Source: Nitrospirota bacterium (GTDB lineage Bacteria; Nitrospirota_A; Leptospirillia; Leptospirillales; Leptospirillaceae). Taken from it: a DNA stretch of 9,603 bases. The position numbers and the translations under genes are program-made. The notes beneath the pieces are model-generated. The model worked only from the letters and a program-made list of their open reading frames with translations. It was not told the DNA's origin and did no database searches. Each line of letters starts with the position of its first letter. Position 1 is the first letter of the stretch. Below, in pieces: positions 1 to 6,797 of this stretch. Location: contig JAMCWZ010000048.1 in the NCBI GenBank assembly GCA_023480765.1, forward strand, positions 1-9,603. The letters are read 5' to 3'.

Positions 1-72
1 TAATTAAATCTTAAACCAACTAGATTGAATTTTTATCTTTTTGGAGTCCTTTTGACAGCGTTTGGCAGCGGT

Positions 73-100
73 GTGACATGGGGAAGCGGTTTCGTAAAAT
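73..100 (+). promoter_or_regulatory. Candidate sigma70 promoter for the fab operon
   Basis: GTGACA at 73-78 (5/6 to TTGACA), a 16-bp spacer and TAAAAT at 95-100 (5/6 to TATAAT) lie just before fabD, giving a very short leader. A perfect TTGACA at 52-57 with a weak TGACAT at 74-79 is an alternative. The first 45 bases are AT-rich and could act as an UP element. No coding frame is recognised in 1-121. This is consensus matching only. Confidence 0.4.
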
Positions 101-121
101 GGACGTAAAATCGGGAGACGG

Positions 122-1069
122 GTGGTGACAGAGAAGACGTCCGGAGGGAAAACCGCCTGGATTTTTCCGGGTCAGGGGTCCCAGTATCGGGGAATGCTCC
201 GGCTGGTTGACGGTCCGCACGAACAGGTCCGTCTCGACGAGGCGTCCGAGATTCTCGGTTATCCGATTCGGAAGCTTTTGGGAGAGGACCCGGACAATTT
301 TCTCGACAGGACGGAATGGACCCAGCCCTCCCTCCTTCTCGTCAGCGTACTGATGGCGGAAAGGAAAACGAGGGAAGGCCTGGCCCTTCCCGATTATTTT
401 CTGGGGCATTCCCTCGGGGAGTATTCGGCCCTGGTCATGGCAGGCAGCCTTTCGTTCGGAGAAGCTCTTCATGCCGTTCATCTCAGGGGAAAAGCCATGC
501 AGGGAGCCGTCCCGGAAGGAGCCGGCCTGATGGCGGCCGTCCTTGGGTTCGATCGGGAGGCGTTGCAGGCGGTTCTCGAAAAGATGCCCTCGCCCGCTCC
601 GGGAGAATTTGCCGGTATGGCCAATATCAACAGCCCGGGACAGATCGTGATTGCCGGCTCCAGACAACGTATGCTGGAAGCCATAGAAGCCGTCAAGGCT
701 GCAGGGGCCCGGAAAATTGTTCCGCTTGCCGTTTCCGTTCCCTCGCACACACCGCTGATGGAGCCGGCCGCCAGAGAAATGCGGAAGGTGCTCGAAAATA
801 TCGTCTGGAAGAGTCCAGCCTCTCCGGTGATTTCCAATGCGACAGCGTCCGCTTCCAGCGATCCGGCCGAACTCAGGGGCAGACTTCTGCGTCAGATTAC
901 CTCACCTGTTCTGTGGGAGGATTCCGTCCGGGAAGCTCTCCGGCTTGGGGTGGACCATTTCGTTGAAATGGGGCCCGGATCAGTTCTTGCCGGGCTGGGA
1001 AAAAGGATCTCCGATGCTGTGAAATGGGAGGCTACCGACGTCTCCGGGAAGGCGGGTGGAAAAGGATGA
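122..1069 (+). CDS. fabD: Malonyl-CoA:ACP transacylase FabD
   Basis: This cytoplasmic enzyme moves malonyl from CoA to the phosphopantetheine of acyl carrier protein and so supplies the extender unit for fatty-acid elongation. The protein has 315 residues, normal for the family. Visible motifs are FPGQGSQ at residues 15-21, the nucleophile elbow GHSLGEY at 95-101 with catalytic Ser97, Arg122 in LRGKAMQ (carboxylate binding), His209 in VPSHTPLM completing the Ser-His pair, and a C-terminal EMGPGSVL. Two tandem GTG codons begin the frame at 122 and 125. GGGAG at 113-117 is better spaced for the second (7 nt) than the first (4 nt), so the protein may be one residue shorter. Its stop overlaps the fabG start as ATGA, consistent with translational coupling. 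Confidence 0.95.
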   Translation: MVTEKTSGGKTAWIFPGQGSQYRGMLRLVDGPHEQVRLDEASEILGYPIRKLLGEDPDNFLDRTEWTQPSLLLVSVLMAERKTREGLALPDYFLGHSLGEYSALVMAGSLSFGEALHAVHLRGKAMQGAVPEGAGLMAAVLGFDREALQAVLEKMPSPAPGEFAGMANINSPGQIVIAGSRQRMLEAIEAVKAAGARKIVPLAVSVPSHTPLMEPAAREMRKVLENIVWKSPASPVISNATASASSDPAELRGRLLRQITSPVLWEDSVREALRLGVDHFVEMGPGSVLAGLGKRISDAVKWEATDVSGKAGGKG

Positions 1070-1821
1070 CGGATTTGCCGGCAGGTATTCTGGAGGGTCA
1101 GGTCGCGCTCGTGACCGGTGCATCCAGGGGGATCGGGCGAGCTATCGCGGACTGCCTCAGCTCGGAAGGTGCGCAGGTCTGGTATGGGGTAAGAAGCGTA
1201 ACCCCCGAAATGGAGAAAATTCAGTCCGATTCCGCGAACAGGTCGATTTTCCTGCCGCTGGACGTCGCTGAAGGAAAGTCCATTGAGAACGGGTTGGATA
1301 CTCTCTTGAATCGTTCGGGCCGCATTGATATTCTGGTGAACAATGCGGGTATCGTGCGCGATGGTCTGATGGTCCGGATGAAGGACGAAGATTTCATGGA
1401 TGTCATCGAGACGAATCTTTTGGGAGCCTTTCGCCTGATGCGTGGAGCAGTCAAGGCGATGATGAAGCAAAGATACGGTCGAATCGTCTCGATTTCTTCC
1501 GTGGTTGGTGCCACGGGCAACGCCGGTCAGGCGAATTATGCCGCCTCCAAGGGTGGCCTCGTTGCGATGTCCAAGAGCCTTGCCCTGGAAGTGGCGTCCC
1601 GCGGTGTCACGGTCAATGTTGTTGCGCCAGGGTTTATCGAGACGGACATGACGGACGTCCTTTCCGAAAAGATCCGGGAGAATGCGCTCGGACATATACC
1701 GGTGGGGAGGTTTGGAAAGCCGTCGGAAATTGCTTTTGCCGTTCGTTACCTTGTATCCCGTGAAGCGGGATTCGTGACGGGCCAGACGCTCCATGTCAAT
1801 GGAGGAATGGCACTCGTCTGA
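1066..1821 (+). CDS. fabG: 3-oxoacyl-ACP reductase FabG
   Basis: An NADPH-dependent short-chain dehydrogenase that reduces beta-ketoacyl-ACP to beta-hydroxyacyl-ACP, the first reduction of each elongation cycle. The 251-residue protein shows the Rossmann signature TGASRGIG (17-24), NNAG (92-95), Asn117, and the catalytic Ser145, Tyr158 and Lys162 in the YAASK context; PGFIETDM (188-195) and the terminal HVNGGM are typical of FabG. ATG at 1066 is preferred: it sits in the ATGA overlap with fabD, has GGAAAAGG just upstream and gives the usual family N-terminus. A longer frame from 1024 would add 14 residues of no family character and overlap fabD. Confidence 0.95.
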   Translation: MTDLPAGILEGQVALVTGASRGIGRAIADCLSSEGAQVWYGVRSVTPEMEKIQSDSANRSIFLPLDVAEGKSIENGLDTLLNRSGRIDILVNNAGIVRDGLMVRMKDEDFMDVIETNLLGAFRLMRGAVKAMMKQRYGRIVSISSVVGATGNAGQANYAASKGGLVAMSKSLALEVASRGVTVNVVAPGFIETDMTDVLSEKIRENALGHIPVGRFGKPSEIAFAVRYLVSREAGFVTGQTLHVNGGMALV

Positions 1822-1885
1822 TGTCGAGGGAGTATCGGGGCCTGACCCGCCCGATTCCCGTTCTGAACAGGGTCTGGATGTATAT

Positions 1886-1894
1886 GGAGGAAGG
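1886..1894 (+). promoter_or_regulatory. Strong ribosome binding site of acpP
   Basis: GGAGGAAGG lies 7 nt before ATG 1902. It settles the acpP start against an in-frame upstream ATG at 1821, which overlaps the fabG stop and has no comparable site. A strong site suits a carrier protein needed in far larger amounts than the enzymes around it. Confidence 0.75.
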
Positions 1895-1901
1895 TTTCTG
1901 T

Positions 1902-2132
1902 ATGGCTATTGAGGAGCGCGTCAAAAAAATCATTGCTGAACAGTTGGGTGTCGAGGATGAAGAAGTCAATCCGGAATCCCGTTTTGTGGAAGATCTGGGA
2001 GCCGATTCCCTCGACACAGTCGAACTGGTCATGGCGCTGGAAGAAGAGTTCGGAATTGAGATTCCGGATGAAGACGCCGAAAAAATCGCCACCGTTCAGA
2101 ACGCCATCGACTATATTAGCGAGCGTGTTTGA
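1902..2132 (+). CDS. acpP: Acyl carrier protein
   Basis: Small acidic carrier of growing acyl chains in fatty-acid synthesis, the shared partner of FabD, FabG and FabF encoded beside it. The 76-residue product has the standard length and the [18 protein letters not shown] block, where Ser36 of the DSL motif is the 4'-phosphopantetheine attachment site; the recognition helix II after it is rich in Glu as expected. The start is chosen from the strong ribosome binding site and the family-typical N-terminus [16 protein letters not shown]. The frame is open upstream to an ATG at 1821, which would add 27 non-acidic residues unlike any ACP. The 80-nt gap from fabG is the largest inside the fab part of the operon. 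The stop overlaps the fabF ATG by one base. Confidence 0.97.
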   Translation: MAIEERVKKIIAEQLGVEDEEVNPESRFVEDLGADSLDTVELVMALEEEFGIEIPDEDAEKIATVQNAIDYISERV

Positions 2133-3391
2133 TGTCTTCGGCCCCGCAGGCACCCCGACGAGTTGTTGTGACAGGAGTGGGAATGGTGACCCCTCTTGGA
2201 AACTCTGCCGGAGAAACCTGGAAAAATCTTCTGGCCGGGAAATCCGGCGTCGGCCCGATCACCCGTTTTGATACGACCGGTTTTCCGGTTACGATCGGGG
2301 CCGAGGTCAAGGGTTTCGATCCGGCCGAATGGATGGATCGGAAAGACGTCAAGAAGATGGATACTTTCATCCATTATGCGCTGGCGGCTGCGAAGATGGC
2401 CGTTGAAGATGCCAGGCTCACGATTGATGCTTCCAACAGAAATATGGTGGGTGTCTATGTCGGTAGCGGCATCGGGGGACTCCCCGGAATCGAGTTTTAC
2501 CATCAGGCACTAATGGAAGGGGGACCTCGCAAGGTGTCCCCTTTTTTTATCCCCATGGTGATCATAAACCTTGCGTCGGGACAGATCGCGATCCATCTCG
2601 GGGCCCGGGGGCCGAATTCCTGCGCGGTGAGTGCCTGTGCGACCGGCACTCATTGTATCGGTGATTCCTACCACATCATTCGGCGTGGAGATGCCGATGT
2701 CATGATTGCGGGAGGAAGCGAATCGGCGATGTCGGATCTGACTGTGGCGGGATTTGCTTCCGCGAGGACGCTTTCTTCGCGCAATGACAATCCGTCTTCT
2801 GCCAGCAGGCCCTTTGATCGTGACCGTGACGGCTTTGTCCTTGGAGAAGGGTCGGGCGTTGTCGTTCTGGAAGAGTATGAATCAGCCCGGGCTCGCGGGG
2901 CGTCCATCTACGGAGAGATTCTTGGTTATGGGCTGACCGGCGACGGTTTTCACATCACATCTCCGCCAGAAGACGCCGAAGGAGCCGTTCGTTGTATGGA
3001 AATGGCGATCCGGCATGCGGGCATTCCGAAGGAGAGCATCGGACATATCAATGCCCATGCGACCTCTACCTTTGCCGACAGGCTGGAGACTCTGGCGATC
3101 CGGACCGTTTTTGGTGAGCATGCACCGAATATCGCGGTGAGCGGGACAAAGTCTATGACCGGACACTTGCTCGGAGGGGCTGGGGGTATCGAGACCATTT
3201 TCTCCCTCCTATCGCTCCGGGACGATATGGTGCCTCCGACCATCAACCTGGACAATCCGGGTGAAGGATGCGACCTCGATTATGTTCGGGAAGGTGCCCG
3301 CCCGGTAAGGTTGAAGGCGGTTCTAAAGAATTCTTTCGGTTTTGGTGGTACCAATGCCTCACTTGTGATCGGAAAATCGCCGGTCGCTTGA
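2132..3391 (+). CDS. fabF: 3-oxoacyl-ACP synthase II FabF
   Basis: Condensing enzyme that elongates acyl-ACP with malonyl-ACP. With ATG at 2132 the protein has 419 residues, the family norm. The thiolase-fold catalytic triad is present: Cys169 in SACATG, His309 in NAHATST and His345 in SMTGHLLGG, with Lys340 just before and the glycine-rich NSFGFGGTNA loop at 400-409. The segment after the first active-site His reads TSTFAD where TSTP followed by a Gly/Asn-Asp is more usual, a minor variation. ATG overlaps the acpP stop (TGATG), so translation is probably coupled; an in-frame TTG three bases earlier is less likely. The gene contains a terminator-like hairpin at 2520-2548. No hallmark of a polyketide synthase is seen. 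Confidence 0.96.
   Translation: MSSAPQAPRRVVVTGVGMVTPLGNSAGETWKNLLAGKSGVGPITRFDTTGFPVTIGAEVKGFDPAEWMDRKDVKKMDTFIHYALAAAKMAVEDARLTIDASNRNMVGVYVGSGIGGLPGIEFYHQALMEGGPRKVSPFFIPMVIINLASGQIAIHLGARGPNSCAVSACATGTHCIGDSYHIIRRGDADVMIAGGSESAMSDLTVAGFASARTLSSRNDNPSSASRPFDRDRDGFVLGEGSGVVVLEEYESARARGASIYGEILGYGLTGDGFHITSPPEDAEGAVRCMEMAIRHAGIPKESIGHINAHATSTFADRLETLAIRTVFGEHAPNIAVSGTKSMTGHLLGGAGGIETIFSLLSLRDDMVPPTINLDNPGEGCDLDYVREGARPVRLKAVLKNSFGFGGTNASLVIGKSPVA
2519..2548 (+). terminator. Terminator-like hairpin inside fabF
   Basis: GGGGAC (2520-2525) pairs perfectly with GTCCCC (2536-2541), CT/AG can pair inside with a two-base bulge and a CGCA loop, and T7 (2542-2548) follows directly. This has the full form of a rho-independent terminator on the coding strand. 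It encodes the conserved FabF segment GGPRKVSPFF, so part is dictated by protein sequence, but the TTT TTT and CCT codons are free choices. Translating ribosomes would normally hinder it. Function is inferred only. Confidence 0.4.
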
Positions 3392-3429
3392 GATTGTTCG
3401 GCCGACTGAATCAAATCGTTTCAGAGGAG

Positions 3430-3463
3430 CAGGAAAACGGTGTTTTTCGGGCCGGAATTCCTG
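3430..3463 (+). promoter_or_regulatory. Foldable leader before rnc
   Basis: In the 79-nt fabF-rnc gap, CAGGAA (3430-3435) pairs with TTCCTG (3458-3463), and CGG (3438-3440) can pair with CCG (3452-3454) inside. The structure ends 7 nt before the rnc GTG and may cover its weak ribosome binding region. It could be a translation control element or RNA processing site. The helix is short, so the call is tentative. Confidence 0.3.
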
Positions 3464-3470
3464 AAAATCT

Positions 3471-4226
3471 GTGATACCAAGAATGAAGCCCCATCGTGAT
3501 CTCTCAGAGCTCGAAGAGCGTTTGCGCTACCGTTTTCGCAAAATCGATCTTCTTGAAGAAGCCACGACACACAAATCTTTCATGAACGAAGGCCGTCGCC
3601 TCGGAGTCACCCAGAACAACGAACGGCTGGAGTTTTTGGGGGATACCGTTCTGGGGCTTATCGTCGCAGAATATCTGATGGTGACCTACCCAAAGTATCC
3701 CGAAGGCGTTCTTTCCAAGTTCAAAGGCCGCGTTGTATCGGAACCGACGCTTGCAACGGTCTCCCGCGTTCTGGGGATCGGTGGTTTCCTGCTGATCGGG
3801 AAAGGCGAGGAGCTGACGCAGGGCCGGGAAAAAAGCTCTCTCCTGGCCGATGCGATGGAAGCGATTATTGCCGCCATCTATCTGGACAGTGGACTCGATG
3901 CCGCCCGGACATTCATTATCGGACATTTTCGGACGGTGATCGAACAGACGGTCCATGAAGACTCCATCCAGGATTACAAAACGGATCTTCAGGAATATTG
4001 CCAGCGCGAACTCGAAACTCTCCCGGTTTATCAGGTCATGGACCAGAGAGGACCCGATCATCAAAAAGAATTTGATGTGGCGGTTCTCATCCGGGGTAAA
4101 GTCTACGGGGAAGGCTCCGGGAGATCGAAGAAAGAGGCTGAACAGAAAGCGGCCAAAGACGCGCTTTCGCGTCTGGCCCGGACCTCGCGCGACGTGTTTC
4201 AACCGGGAAAAAAGACGCCGTTATAG
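3471..4226 (+). CDS. rnc: Ribonuclease III
   Basis: Double-strand-specific endoribonuclease that processes rRNA precursors and structured mRNAs. The 251-residue protein has the nuclease signature NERLEFLGD at 50-58, with acidic residues Glu51, Glu54 and Asp58, and the second metal-binding cluster LADAMEA with Asp127 and Glu130, matching the E. coli active-site pattern. A double-stranded RNA-binding domain occupies about 166-237, ending in the GxGRSKKEAEQKAAKDAL helix. The start is uncertain: GTG 3471 is the first possible codon after an in-frame stop at 3462, ATG 3483 would remove four residues, and neither has a good Shine-Dalgarno. Placement after fabF is common in bacteria. The last codons overlap the terminator of the convergent operon. 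Confidence 0.95.
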   Translation: MIPRMKPHRDLSELEERLRYRFRKIDLLEEATTHKSFMNEGRRLGVTQNNERLEFLGDTVLGLIVAEYLMVTYPKYPEGVLSKFKGRVVSEPTLATVSRVLGIGGFLLIGKGEELTQGREKSSLLADAMEAIIAAIYLDSGLDAARTFIIGHFRTVIEQTVHEDSIQDYKTDLQEYCQRELETLPVYQVMDQRGPDHQKEFDVAVLIRGKVYGEGSGRSKKEAEQKAAKDALSRLARTSRDVFQPGKKTPL

Positions 4227-4233
4227 AGCGTCT
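4213..4233 (-). terminator. Intrinsic terminator of the barrel/lipoprotein operon
   Basis: On the minus strand AGACGC, a 9-nt loop and GCGTCT are followed by a run of T (six in all counting the last stem base). The hairpin starts 8 nt after the stop of the minus-strand barrel gene. It overlaps the last codons and stop of rnc. On the plus strand the stem lacks a following T-run, so termination should be one-directional. The six-bp stem is short. Confidence 0.5.
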
Positions 4234-4241
4234 ACCCGGAT

Positions 4242-5390
4242 TTACATCCAACCGAAAGCCACCTGCAACGTCAGAATGTGATTCGGGTTCTGACCCGGAA
4301 CCACTCCCGCTTCTTCCGTGTAATAGCTTCCGTTGATCTCAAACGCCCAGAGGTCCAGTCCGAACCCGACGGTCGGATACCCTTCGTAAATACCGGCAGA
4401 CAATGTCAGTATGGAGGGAAACTGGTACTGGATTCCCGCATGGGTATGGAGCCAGAGGGAATCTCCCGTGTAGTAGAGGTAATTGGTCACATCGACGTAG
4501 TCGACATCCACGAGCAGCCGCCCGAATCCGATGTCCGGATCGAGTCCCACCCCGGCATTGATGAACTGCGGGAGCGAACCGGCCTGGCCGAATGACGCGG
4601 TTCCGATGTTTTCGACAGAAGCGCCGATCGTGGGGTTCAAGGGAAGGTCCAAATGATAGATGGCCCCCACATTCCCCAGGATCCCGAGCCCATGGGTGAG
4701 ATTCGCATTGATAGTGGACTGGAGGTTGGATACCTGGGAGACAGACAGTTGTGGAATGTCCACGAACATTTGGTTCAGTCCCATCAGAGTCCCGCCGATC
4801 TGAAGATGGTGATTGAAAAAACCCATGGCTCCGGAGATGACGATGCCTGTGTCCGACAGAGCGGTAAGCGAAGCCAGATTGCTGGTCGTCGCCACCGCGC
4901 TGGGAACGCCGAGGACCTGGTTGTTGGTCAGAAGTCCGATGGAAAAATCGTGCGTCGTGTAATTGGAGTAATTGCCGACCCGGGCATAAAACGACTGATT
5001 CGCCACCGAGTTGAAGGTATTGATAAATGCTGTGTCCTGGGCTGTGCCGGAGAGCTGATTGTCGCTCTGGACGTTGTTGTAAAGGGTGAAAAGCCCAGGA
5101 TATGTTGCGTCCGTAGAGACGTTCAGGATCTTGAAGGAGGAATTCTGGATGTTATCGAGGCCTGCCGGGTTATAAAAGACCGCATTTTCATCGTCCGCCA
5201 CGGCCGTGAACGCCCCTCCCATTCCGAGAGGCATGACTCCCTGGTAGAGAAGCGGAAACTGCTGGAAAAGAGCCGTTCCGGCAATTCCGCTGGGTCCGGC
5301 AGCCAAAGCGTGGCAAGGGACAAGGAAAAGGGTTGCCCCGAAAAAGAGGAGGAAAGGTATCTGAAGAAAAAGCGGGCGAAGGCTTTTCAT
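4242..5390 (-). CDS. FadL/PorV-like outer-membrane beta-barrel protein
   Basis: Predicted outer-membrane barrel of 382 residues; substrate unknown. Residues 1-30 form a signal peptide with Lys/Arg, a long hydrophobic core and a probable cleavage at ALA-A (30/31). Near the mature N-terminus is GMGGAFTAVADDENAVFYNPAGL broken at residues 56-66 and 67-78, the hallmark of the FadL/OmpP1 and PorV/UPF0164 group; near the C-terminus GIYEGYPTVGFGLDL and YYTEEAG fit the same group. The end, HILTLQVAFGWM, resembles a final beta strand, although an aromatic is usually last. The mature part has no cysteine. ATG 5390 is chosen because GGGAG lies 8 nt upstream; ATG 5405 is an alternative that overlaps the upstream stop. 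It is second in an operon with the lipoprotein gene. It could be a transporter or an assembly partner of that lipoprotein. Confidence 0.8.
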   Translation of the reverse strand: MKSLRPLFLQIPFLLFFGATLFLVPCHALAAGPSGIAGTALFQQFPLLYQGVMPLGMGGAFTAVADDENAVFYNPAGLDNIQNSSFKILNVSTDATYPGLFTLYNNVQSDNQLSGTAQDTAFINTFNSVANQSFYARVGNYSNYTTHDFSIGLLTNNQVLGVPSAVATTSNLASLTALSDTGIVISGAMGFFNHHLQIGGTLMGLNQMFVDIPQLSVSQVSNLQSTINANLTHGLGILGNVGAIYHLDLPLNPTIGASVENIGTASFGQAGSLPQFINAGVGLDPDIGFGRLLVDVDYVDVTNYLYYTGDSLWLHTHAGIQYQFPSILTLSAGIYEGYPTVGFGLDLWAFEINGSYYTEEAGVVPGQNPNHILTLQVAFGWM

Positions 5391-5398
5391 GGACGGGT

Positions 5399-5403
5399 CT
5401 CCC
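5399..5403 (-). promoter_or_regulatory. Ribosome binding site deciding the barrel start
   Basis: GGGAG on the minus strand lies 8 nt before ATG 5390. It favours the start MKSLRP, which opens directly into a positively charged signal-peptide n-region, over ATG 5405, which would put an Asp there. Confidence 0.5.
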
Positions 5404-5404
5404 A

Positions 5405-6451
5405 TTACATGGTGGCGATGCTGGTCAAATAATTTTCGATGTTCGTCTGAAAGGATGTCATCCCTCCCAGAGAAGTGGGTGTCGAAGTCTGTGTGCTGGG
5501 GGCGCAGGGGGAGGCGGAGCAACCGATGACGGAATTCAGAAATTCGTTGACGGAATTCGTAACGTTGGTCCCGGTCGAGCCGAGAGAGGCGGTGAGTGTT
5601 CCCATGACGCTCACCAGGGAAGCTGCCTGGGTAAGAGAACTCGAAGGCGTTCCGCAGGGGGAAGTCGAAGGCAGACCGTTATAGAGGAGGTAGCAGTCGT
5701 TCGCGAGGTCTGTGGATGACAAGTTGAAGGAAGACGACGAAATCGTCGTCGAGCAGGAGGATGTCCCGCCTCCGGAGGTTGTACATTGCTCCCATCCGCT
5801 CTGGGCATTATAGGTGATACCCGTCTGGAACTGAACGTTGGCGAGAACGTAAACGCCGGCCGCCAGAAGCTCCATGGATGCGAGATCGCTCGTGCAGCTG
5901 TTGACCGTGCATCCGCTGTTGGTCAGCACGTTGATGGCCGTCAGGAGAGTTGACAGACCGCTTGAGGTGCAGTTGTTGTTTTCGATGCATGGAACAGCCT
6001 GTGCGATCGCCTGGAAGGTCTGGTTGGCCGTATAGGACGAACCGGAGTCCGAGACCAGGTTGGCGATGATCTGGTTCGTGCCTGTGTAGCTCCCGGAAGA
6101 TGAGGTGACCAGAATCCCGGAGGCCGCATTGTAGGCGGAGTTGGGAGCGGAACCGAGCGCGATATAGGCGTCGGCCAGAATCGTGGCCGACGTGGAGTCC
6201 GGGCAGGTCTCGTTCGGACAGTAGGCAGAAAGGGCCGCCGCCGCTGAAGCGTAATTTCCGGAGGCAATGTCCTGGAGCGCAGTGGTTTCCGCGCCTTGAA
6301 GAGTACCGGTGCCGTTCCCTCCGACTCCGCTGAACAGGTTTCCGCACCCCGACAATGCCAGGGAGCAGATGACAGAGCAGATCAGGGTGAAGCGGTGAAA
6401 GTTTCTTGTCGTGCCGAAGATGGAAGAAAGTGGACCGCTTGGGGCAAGCAT
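5405..6451 (-). CDS. Cysteine-paired lipoprotein of unknown function
   Basis: No family was recognised. The 348-residue product has a hydrophobic segment (about 21-34) ending in the lipobox LSGC, so Cys36 should be lipidated and the protein anchored in an outer or inner membrane facing the periplasm or surface. The mature part is very rich in Ser, Thr, Asn, Gly and Ala and carries twelve further cysteines in six close pairs: 78/83, 155/161, 181/186, 223/233, 253/266 and 311/316. Residues about 60-100 (GNYASAAAALSAY then ILADAYIALG) resemble one TPR-like helix pair. ATG 6451 has AGGAG upstream at a rather long 11 nt; a TTG at 6496 would extend the frame by 15 residues. The TAA stop overlaps an ATG of the barrel frame, so the two proteins are probably made together and may form one envelope complex. 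Confidence 0.75.
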   Translation of the reverse strand: MLAPSGPLSSIFGTTRNFHRFTLICSVICSLALSGCGNLFSGVGGNGTGTLQGAETTALQDIASGNYASAAAALSAYCPNETCPDSTSATILADAYIALGSAPNSAYNAASGILVTSSSGSYTGTNQIIANLVSDSGSSYTANQTFQAIAQAVPCIENNNCTSSGLSTLLTAINVLTNSGCTVNSCTSDLASMELLAAGVYVLANVQFQTGITYNAQSGWEQCTTSGGGTSSCSTTISSSSFNLSSTDLANDCYLLYNGLPSTSPCGTPSSSLTQAASLVSVMGTLTASLGSTGTNVTNSVNEFLNSVIGCSASPCAPSTQTSTPTSLGGMTSFQTNIENYLTSIATM

Positions 6452-6616
6452 GGGATTTCTGGCTCCTGTTTGGTGATACGATGCCGGAAGCGACAATACA
6501 ATCTATTAATCGGGTGAAACCATCCGGATTCAGTCCGTGGGATCACCCCGGACAATATTGCAGATCATTTTGGGGAGGAGTCCCTCTGACGGAAGACGAG
6601 GTCTGTGGAGCCAAAA

Positions 6617-6645
6617 TTGCCGGACTGACGTCTTTTCGGTATACT
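6617..6645 (+). promoter_or_regulatory. Candidate sigma70 promoter for purMN
   Basis: TTGCCG (6617-6622, 4/6) and TATACT (6640-6645, 5/6) are separated by exactly 17 bp. Transcription would start near 6652 and leave a leader of about 145 nt containing both inverted repeats noted for this region, enough for leader-based control of purine genes. Confidence 0.45.
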
Positions 6646-6700
6646 TTATCCGTGACTTGAGCAGGGCAGGCCCAAAACAGAAACAGGCAAACCGTGCCCC

Positions 6701-6732
6701 TTCGCAAAATAAACACGCGTGCGAAATATAAT
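6701..6732 (+). promoter_or_regulatory. Inverted repeat next to a consensus -10 box
   Basis: TTCGCA (6701-6706) and TGCGAA (6720-6725) form a perfect 6-bp inverted repeat around the palindrome CACGCGTG (6714-6721), ending one base before a perfect TATAAT (6727-6732). TTCGCA is also a 4/6 match to a -35 box but with an unfavourable 20-bp spacer. This geometry suits a repressor operator over a second purM promoter, or a leader hairpin if transcription begins upstream. It does not match the E. coli PurR box well. Confidence 0.35.
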
Positions 6733-6797
6733 TCTGTTCAATTCCCTTGTCAAACGATTAATTTTATTTATTTATAAATTGGATACCGAGGAACTGA

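Larger units (their letters stand above)
6452..6797. other. Divergent intergenic region before purM
   Basis: These 346 nt separate the minus-strand lipoprotein operon from plus-strand purM. No convincing gene was found; short open frames in it lack ribosome sites and family character. It becomes AT-rich toward purM. It holds a plus-strand promoter candidate at 6617-6645, a perfect TATAAT at 6727-6732, and inverted repeats GGGCA/TGCCC (6664-6668/6695-6699) and TTCGCA/TGCGAA (6701-6706/6720-6725). For the lipoprotein only weak minus-strand promoter matches are visible. No known riboswitch was recognised. Confidence 0.6.

Noticed and set aside
20..748. Minus-strand open frame opposite fabD
   Set aside because: Its translation is low-complexity shadow of fabD without family character.
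1821..2132. acpP starting at ATG 1821, overlapping the fabG stop
   Set aside because: It would add 27 residues unlike any ACP; the strong ribosome site and standard ACP N-terminus are at 1902.
3504..4202. Long minus-strand open frame opposite rnc
   Set aside because: Shadow frame of a certain gene; no recognisable domain and no ribosome site.
4242..5522. Barrel protein starting at 5522
   Set aside because: The extra 44 residues overlap the lipoprotein coding region and precede an evident signal peptide; ATG 5390 has its own ribosome site.
5405..6496. Lipoprotein starting at TTG 6496
   Set aside because: The added residues are polar and push the signal segment further inside; ATG 6451 has AGGAG upstream, though at long spacing.
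6406..6731. Short plus-strand open frames before purM
   Set aside because: No ribosome sites or conserved motifs, overlap with the lipoprotein start and promoter region; treated as non-coding.
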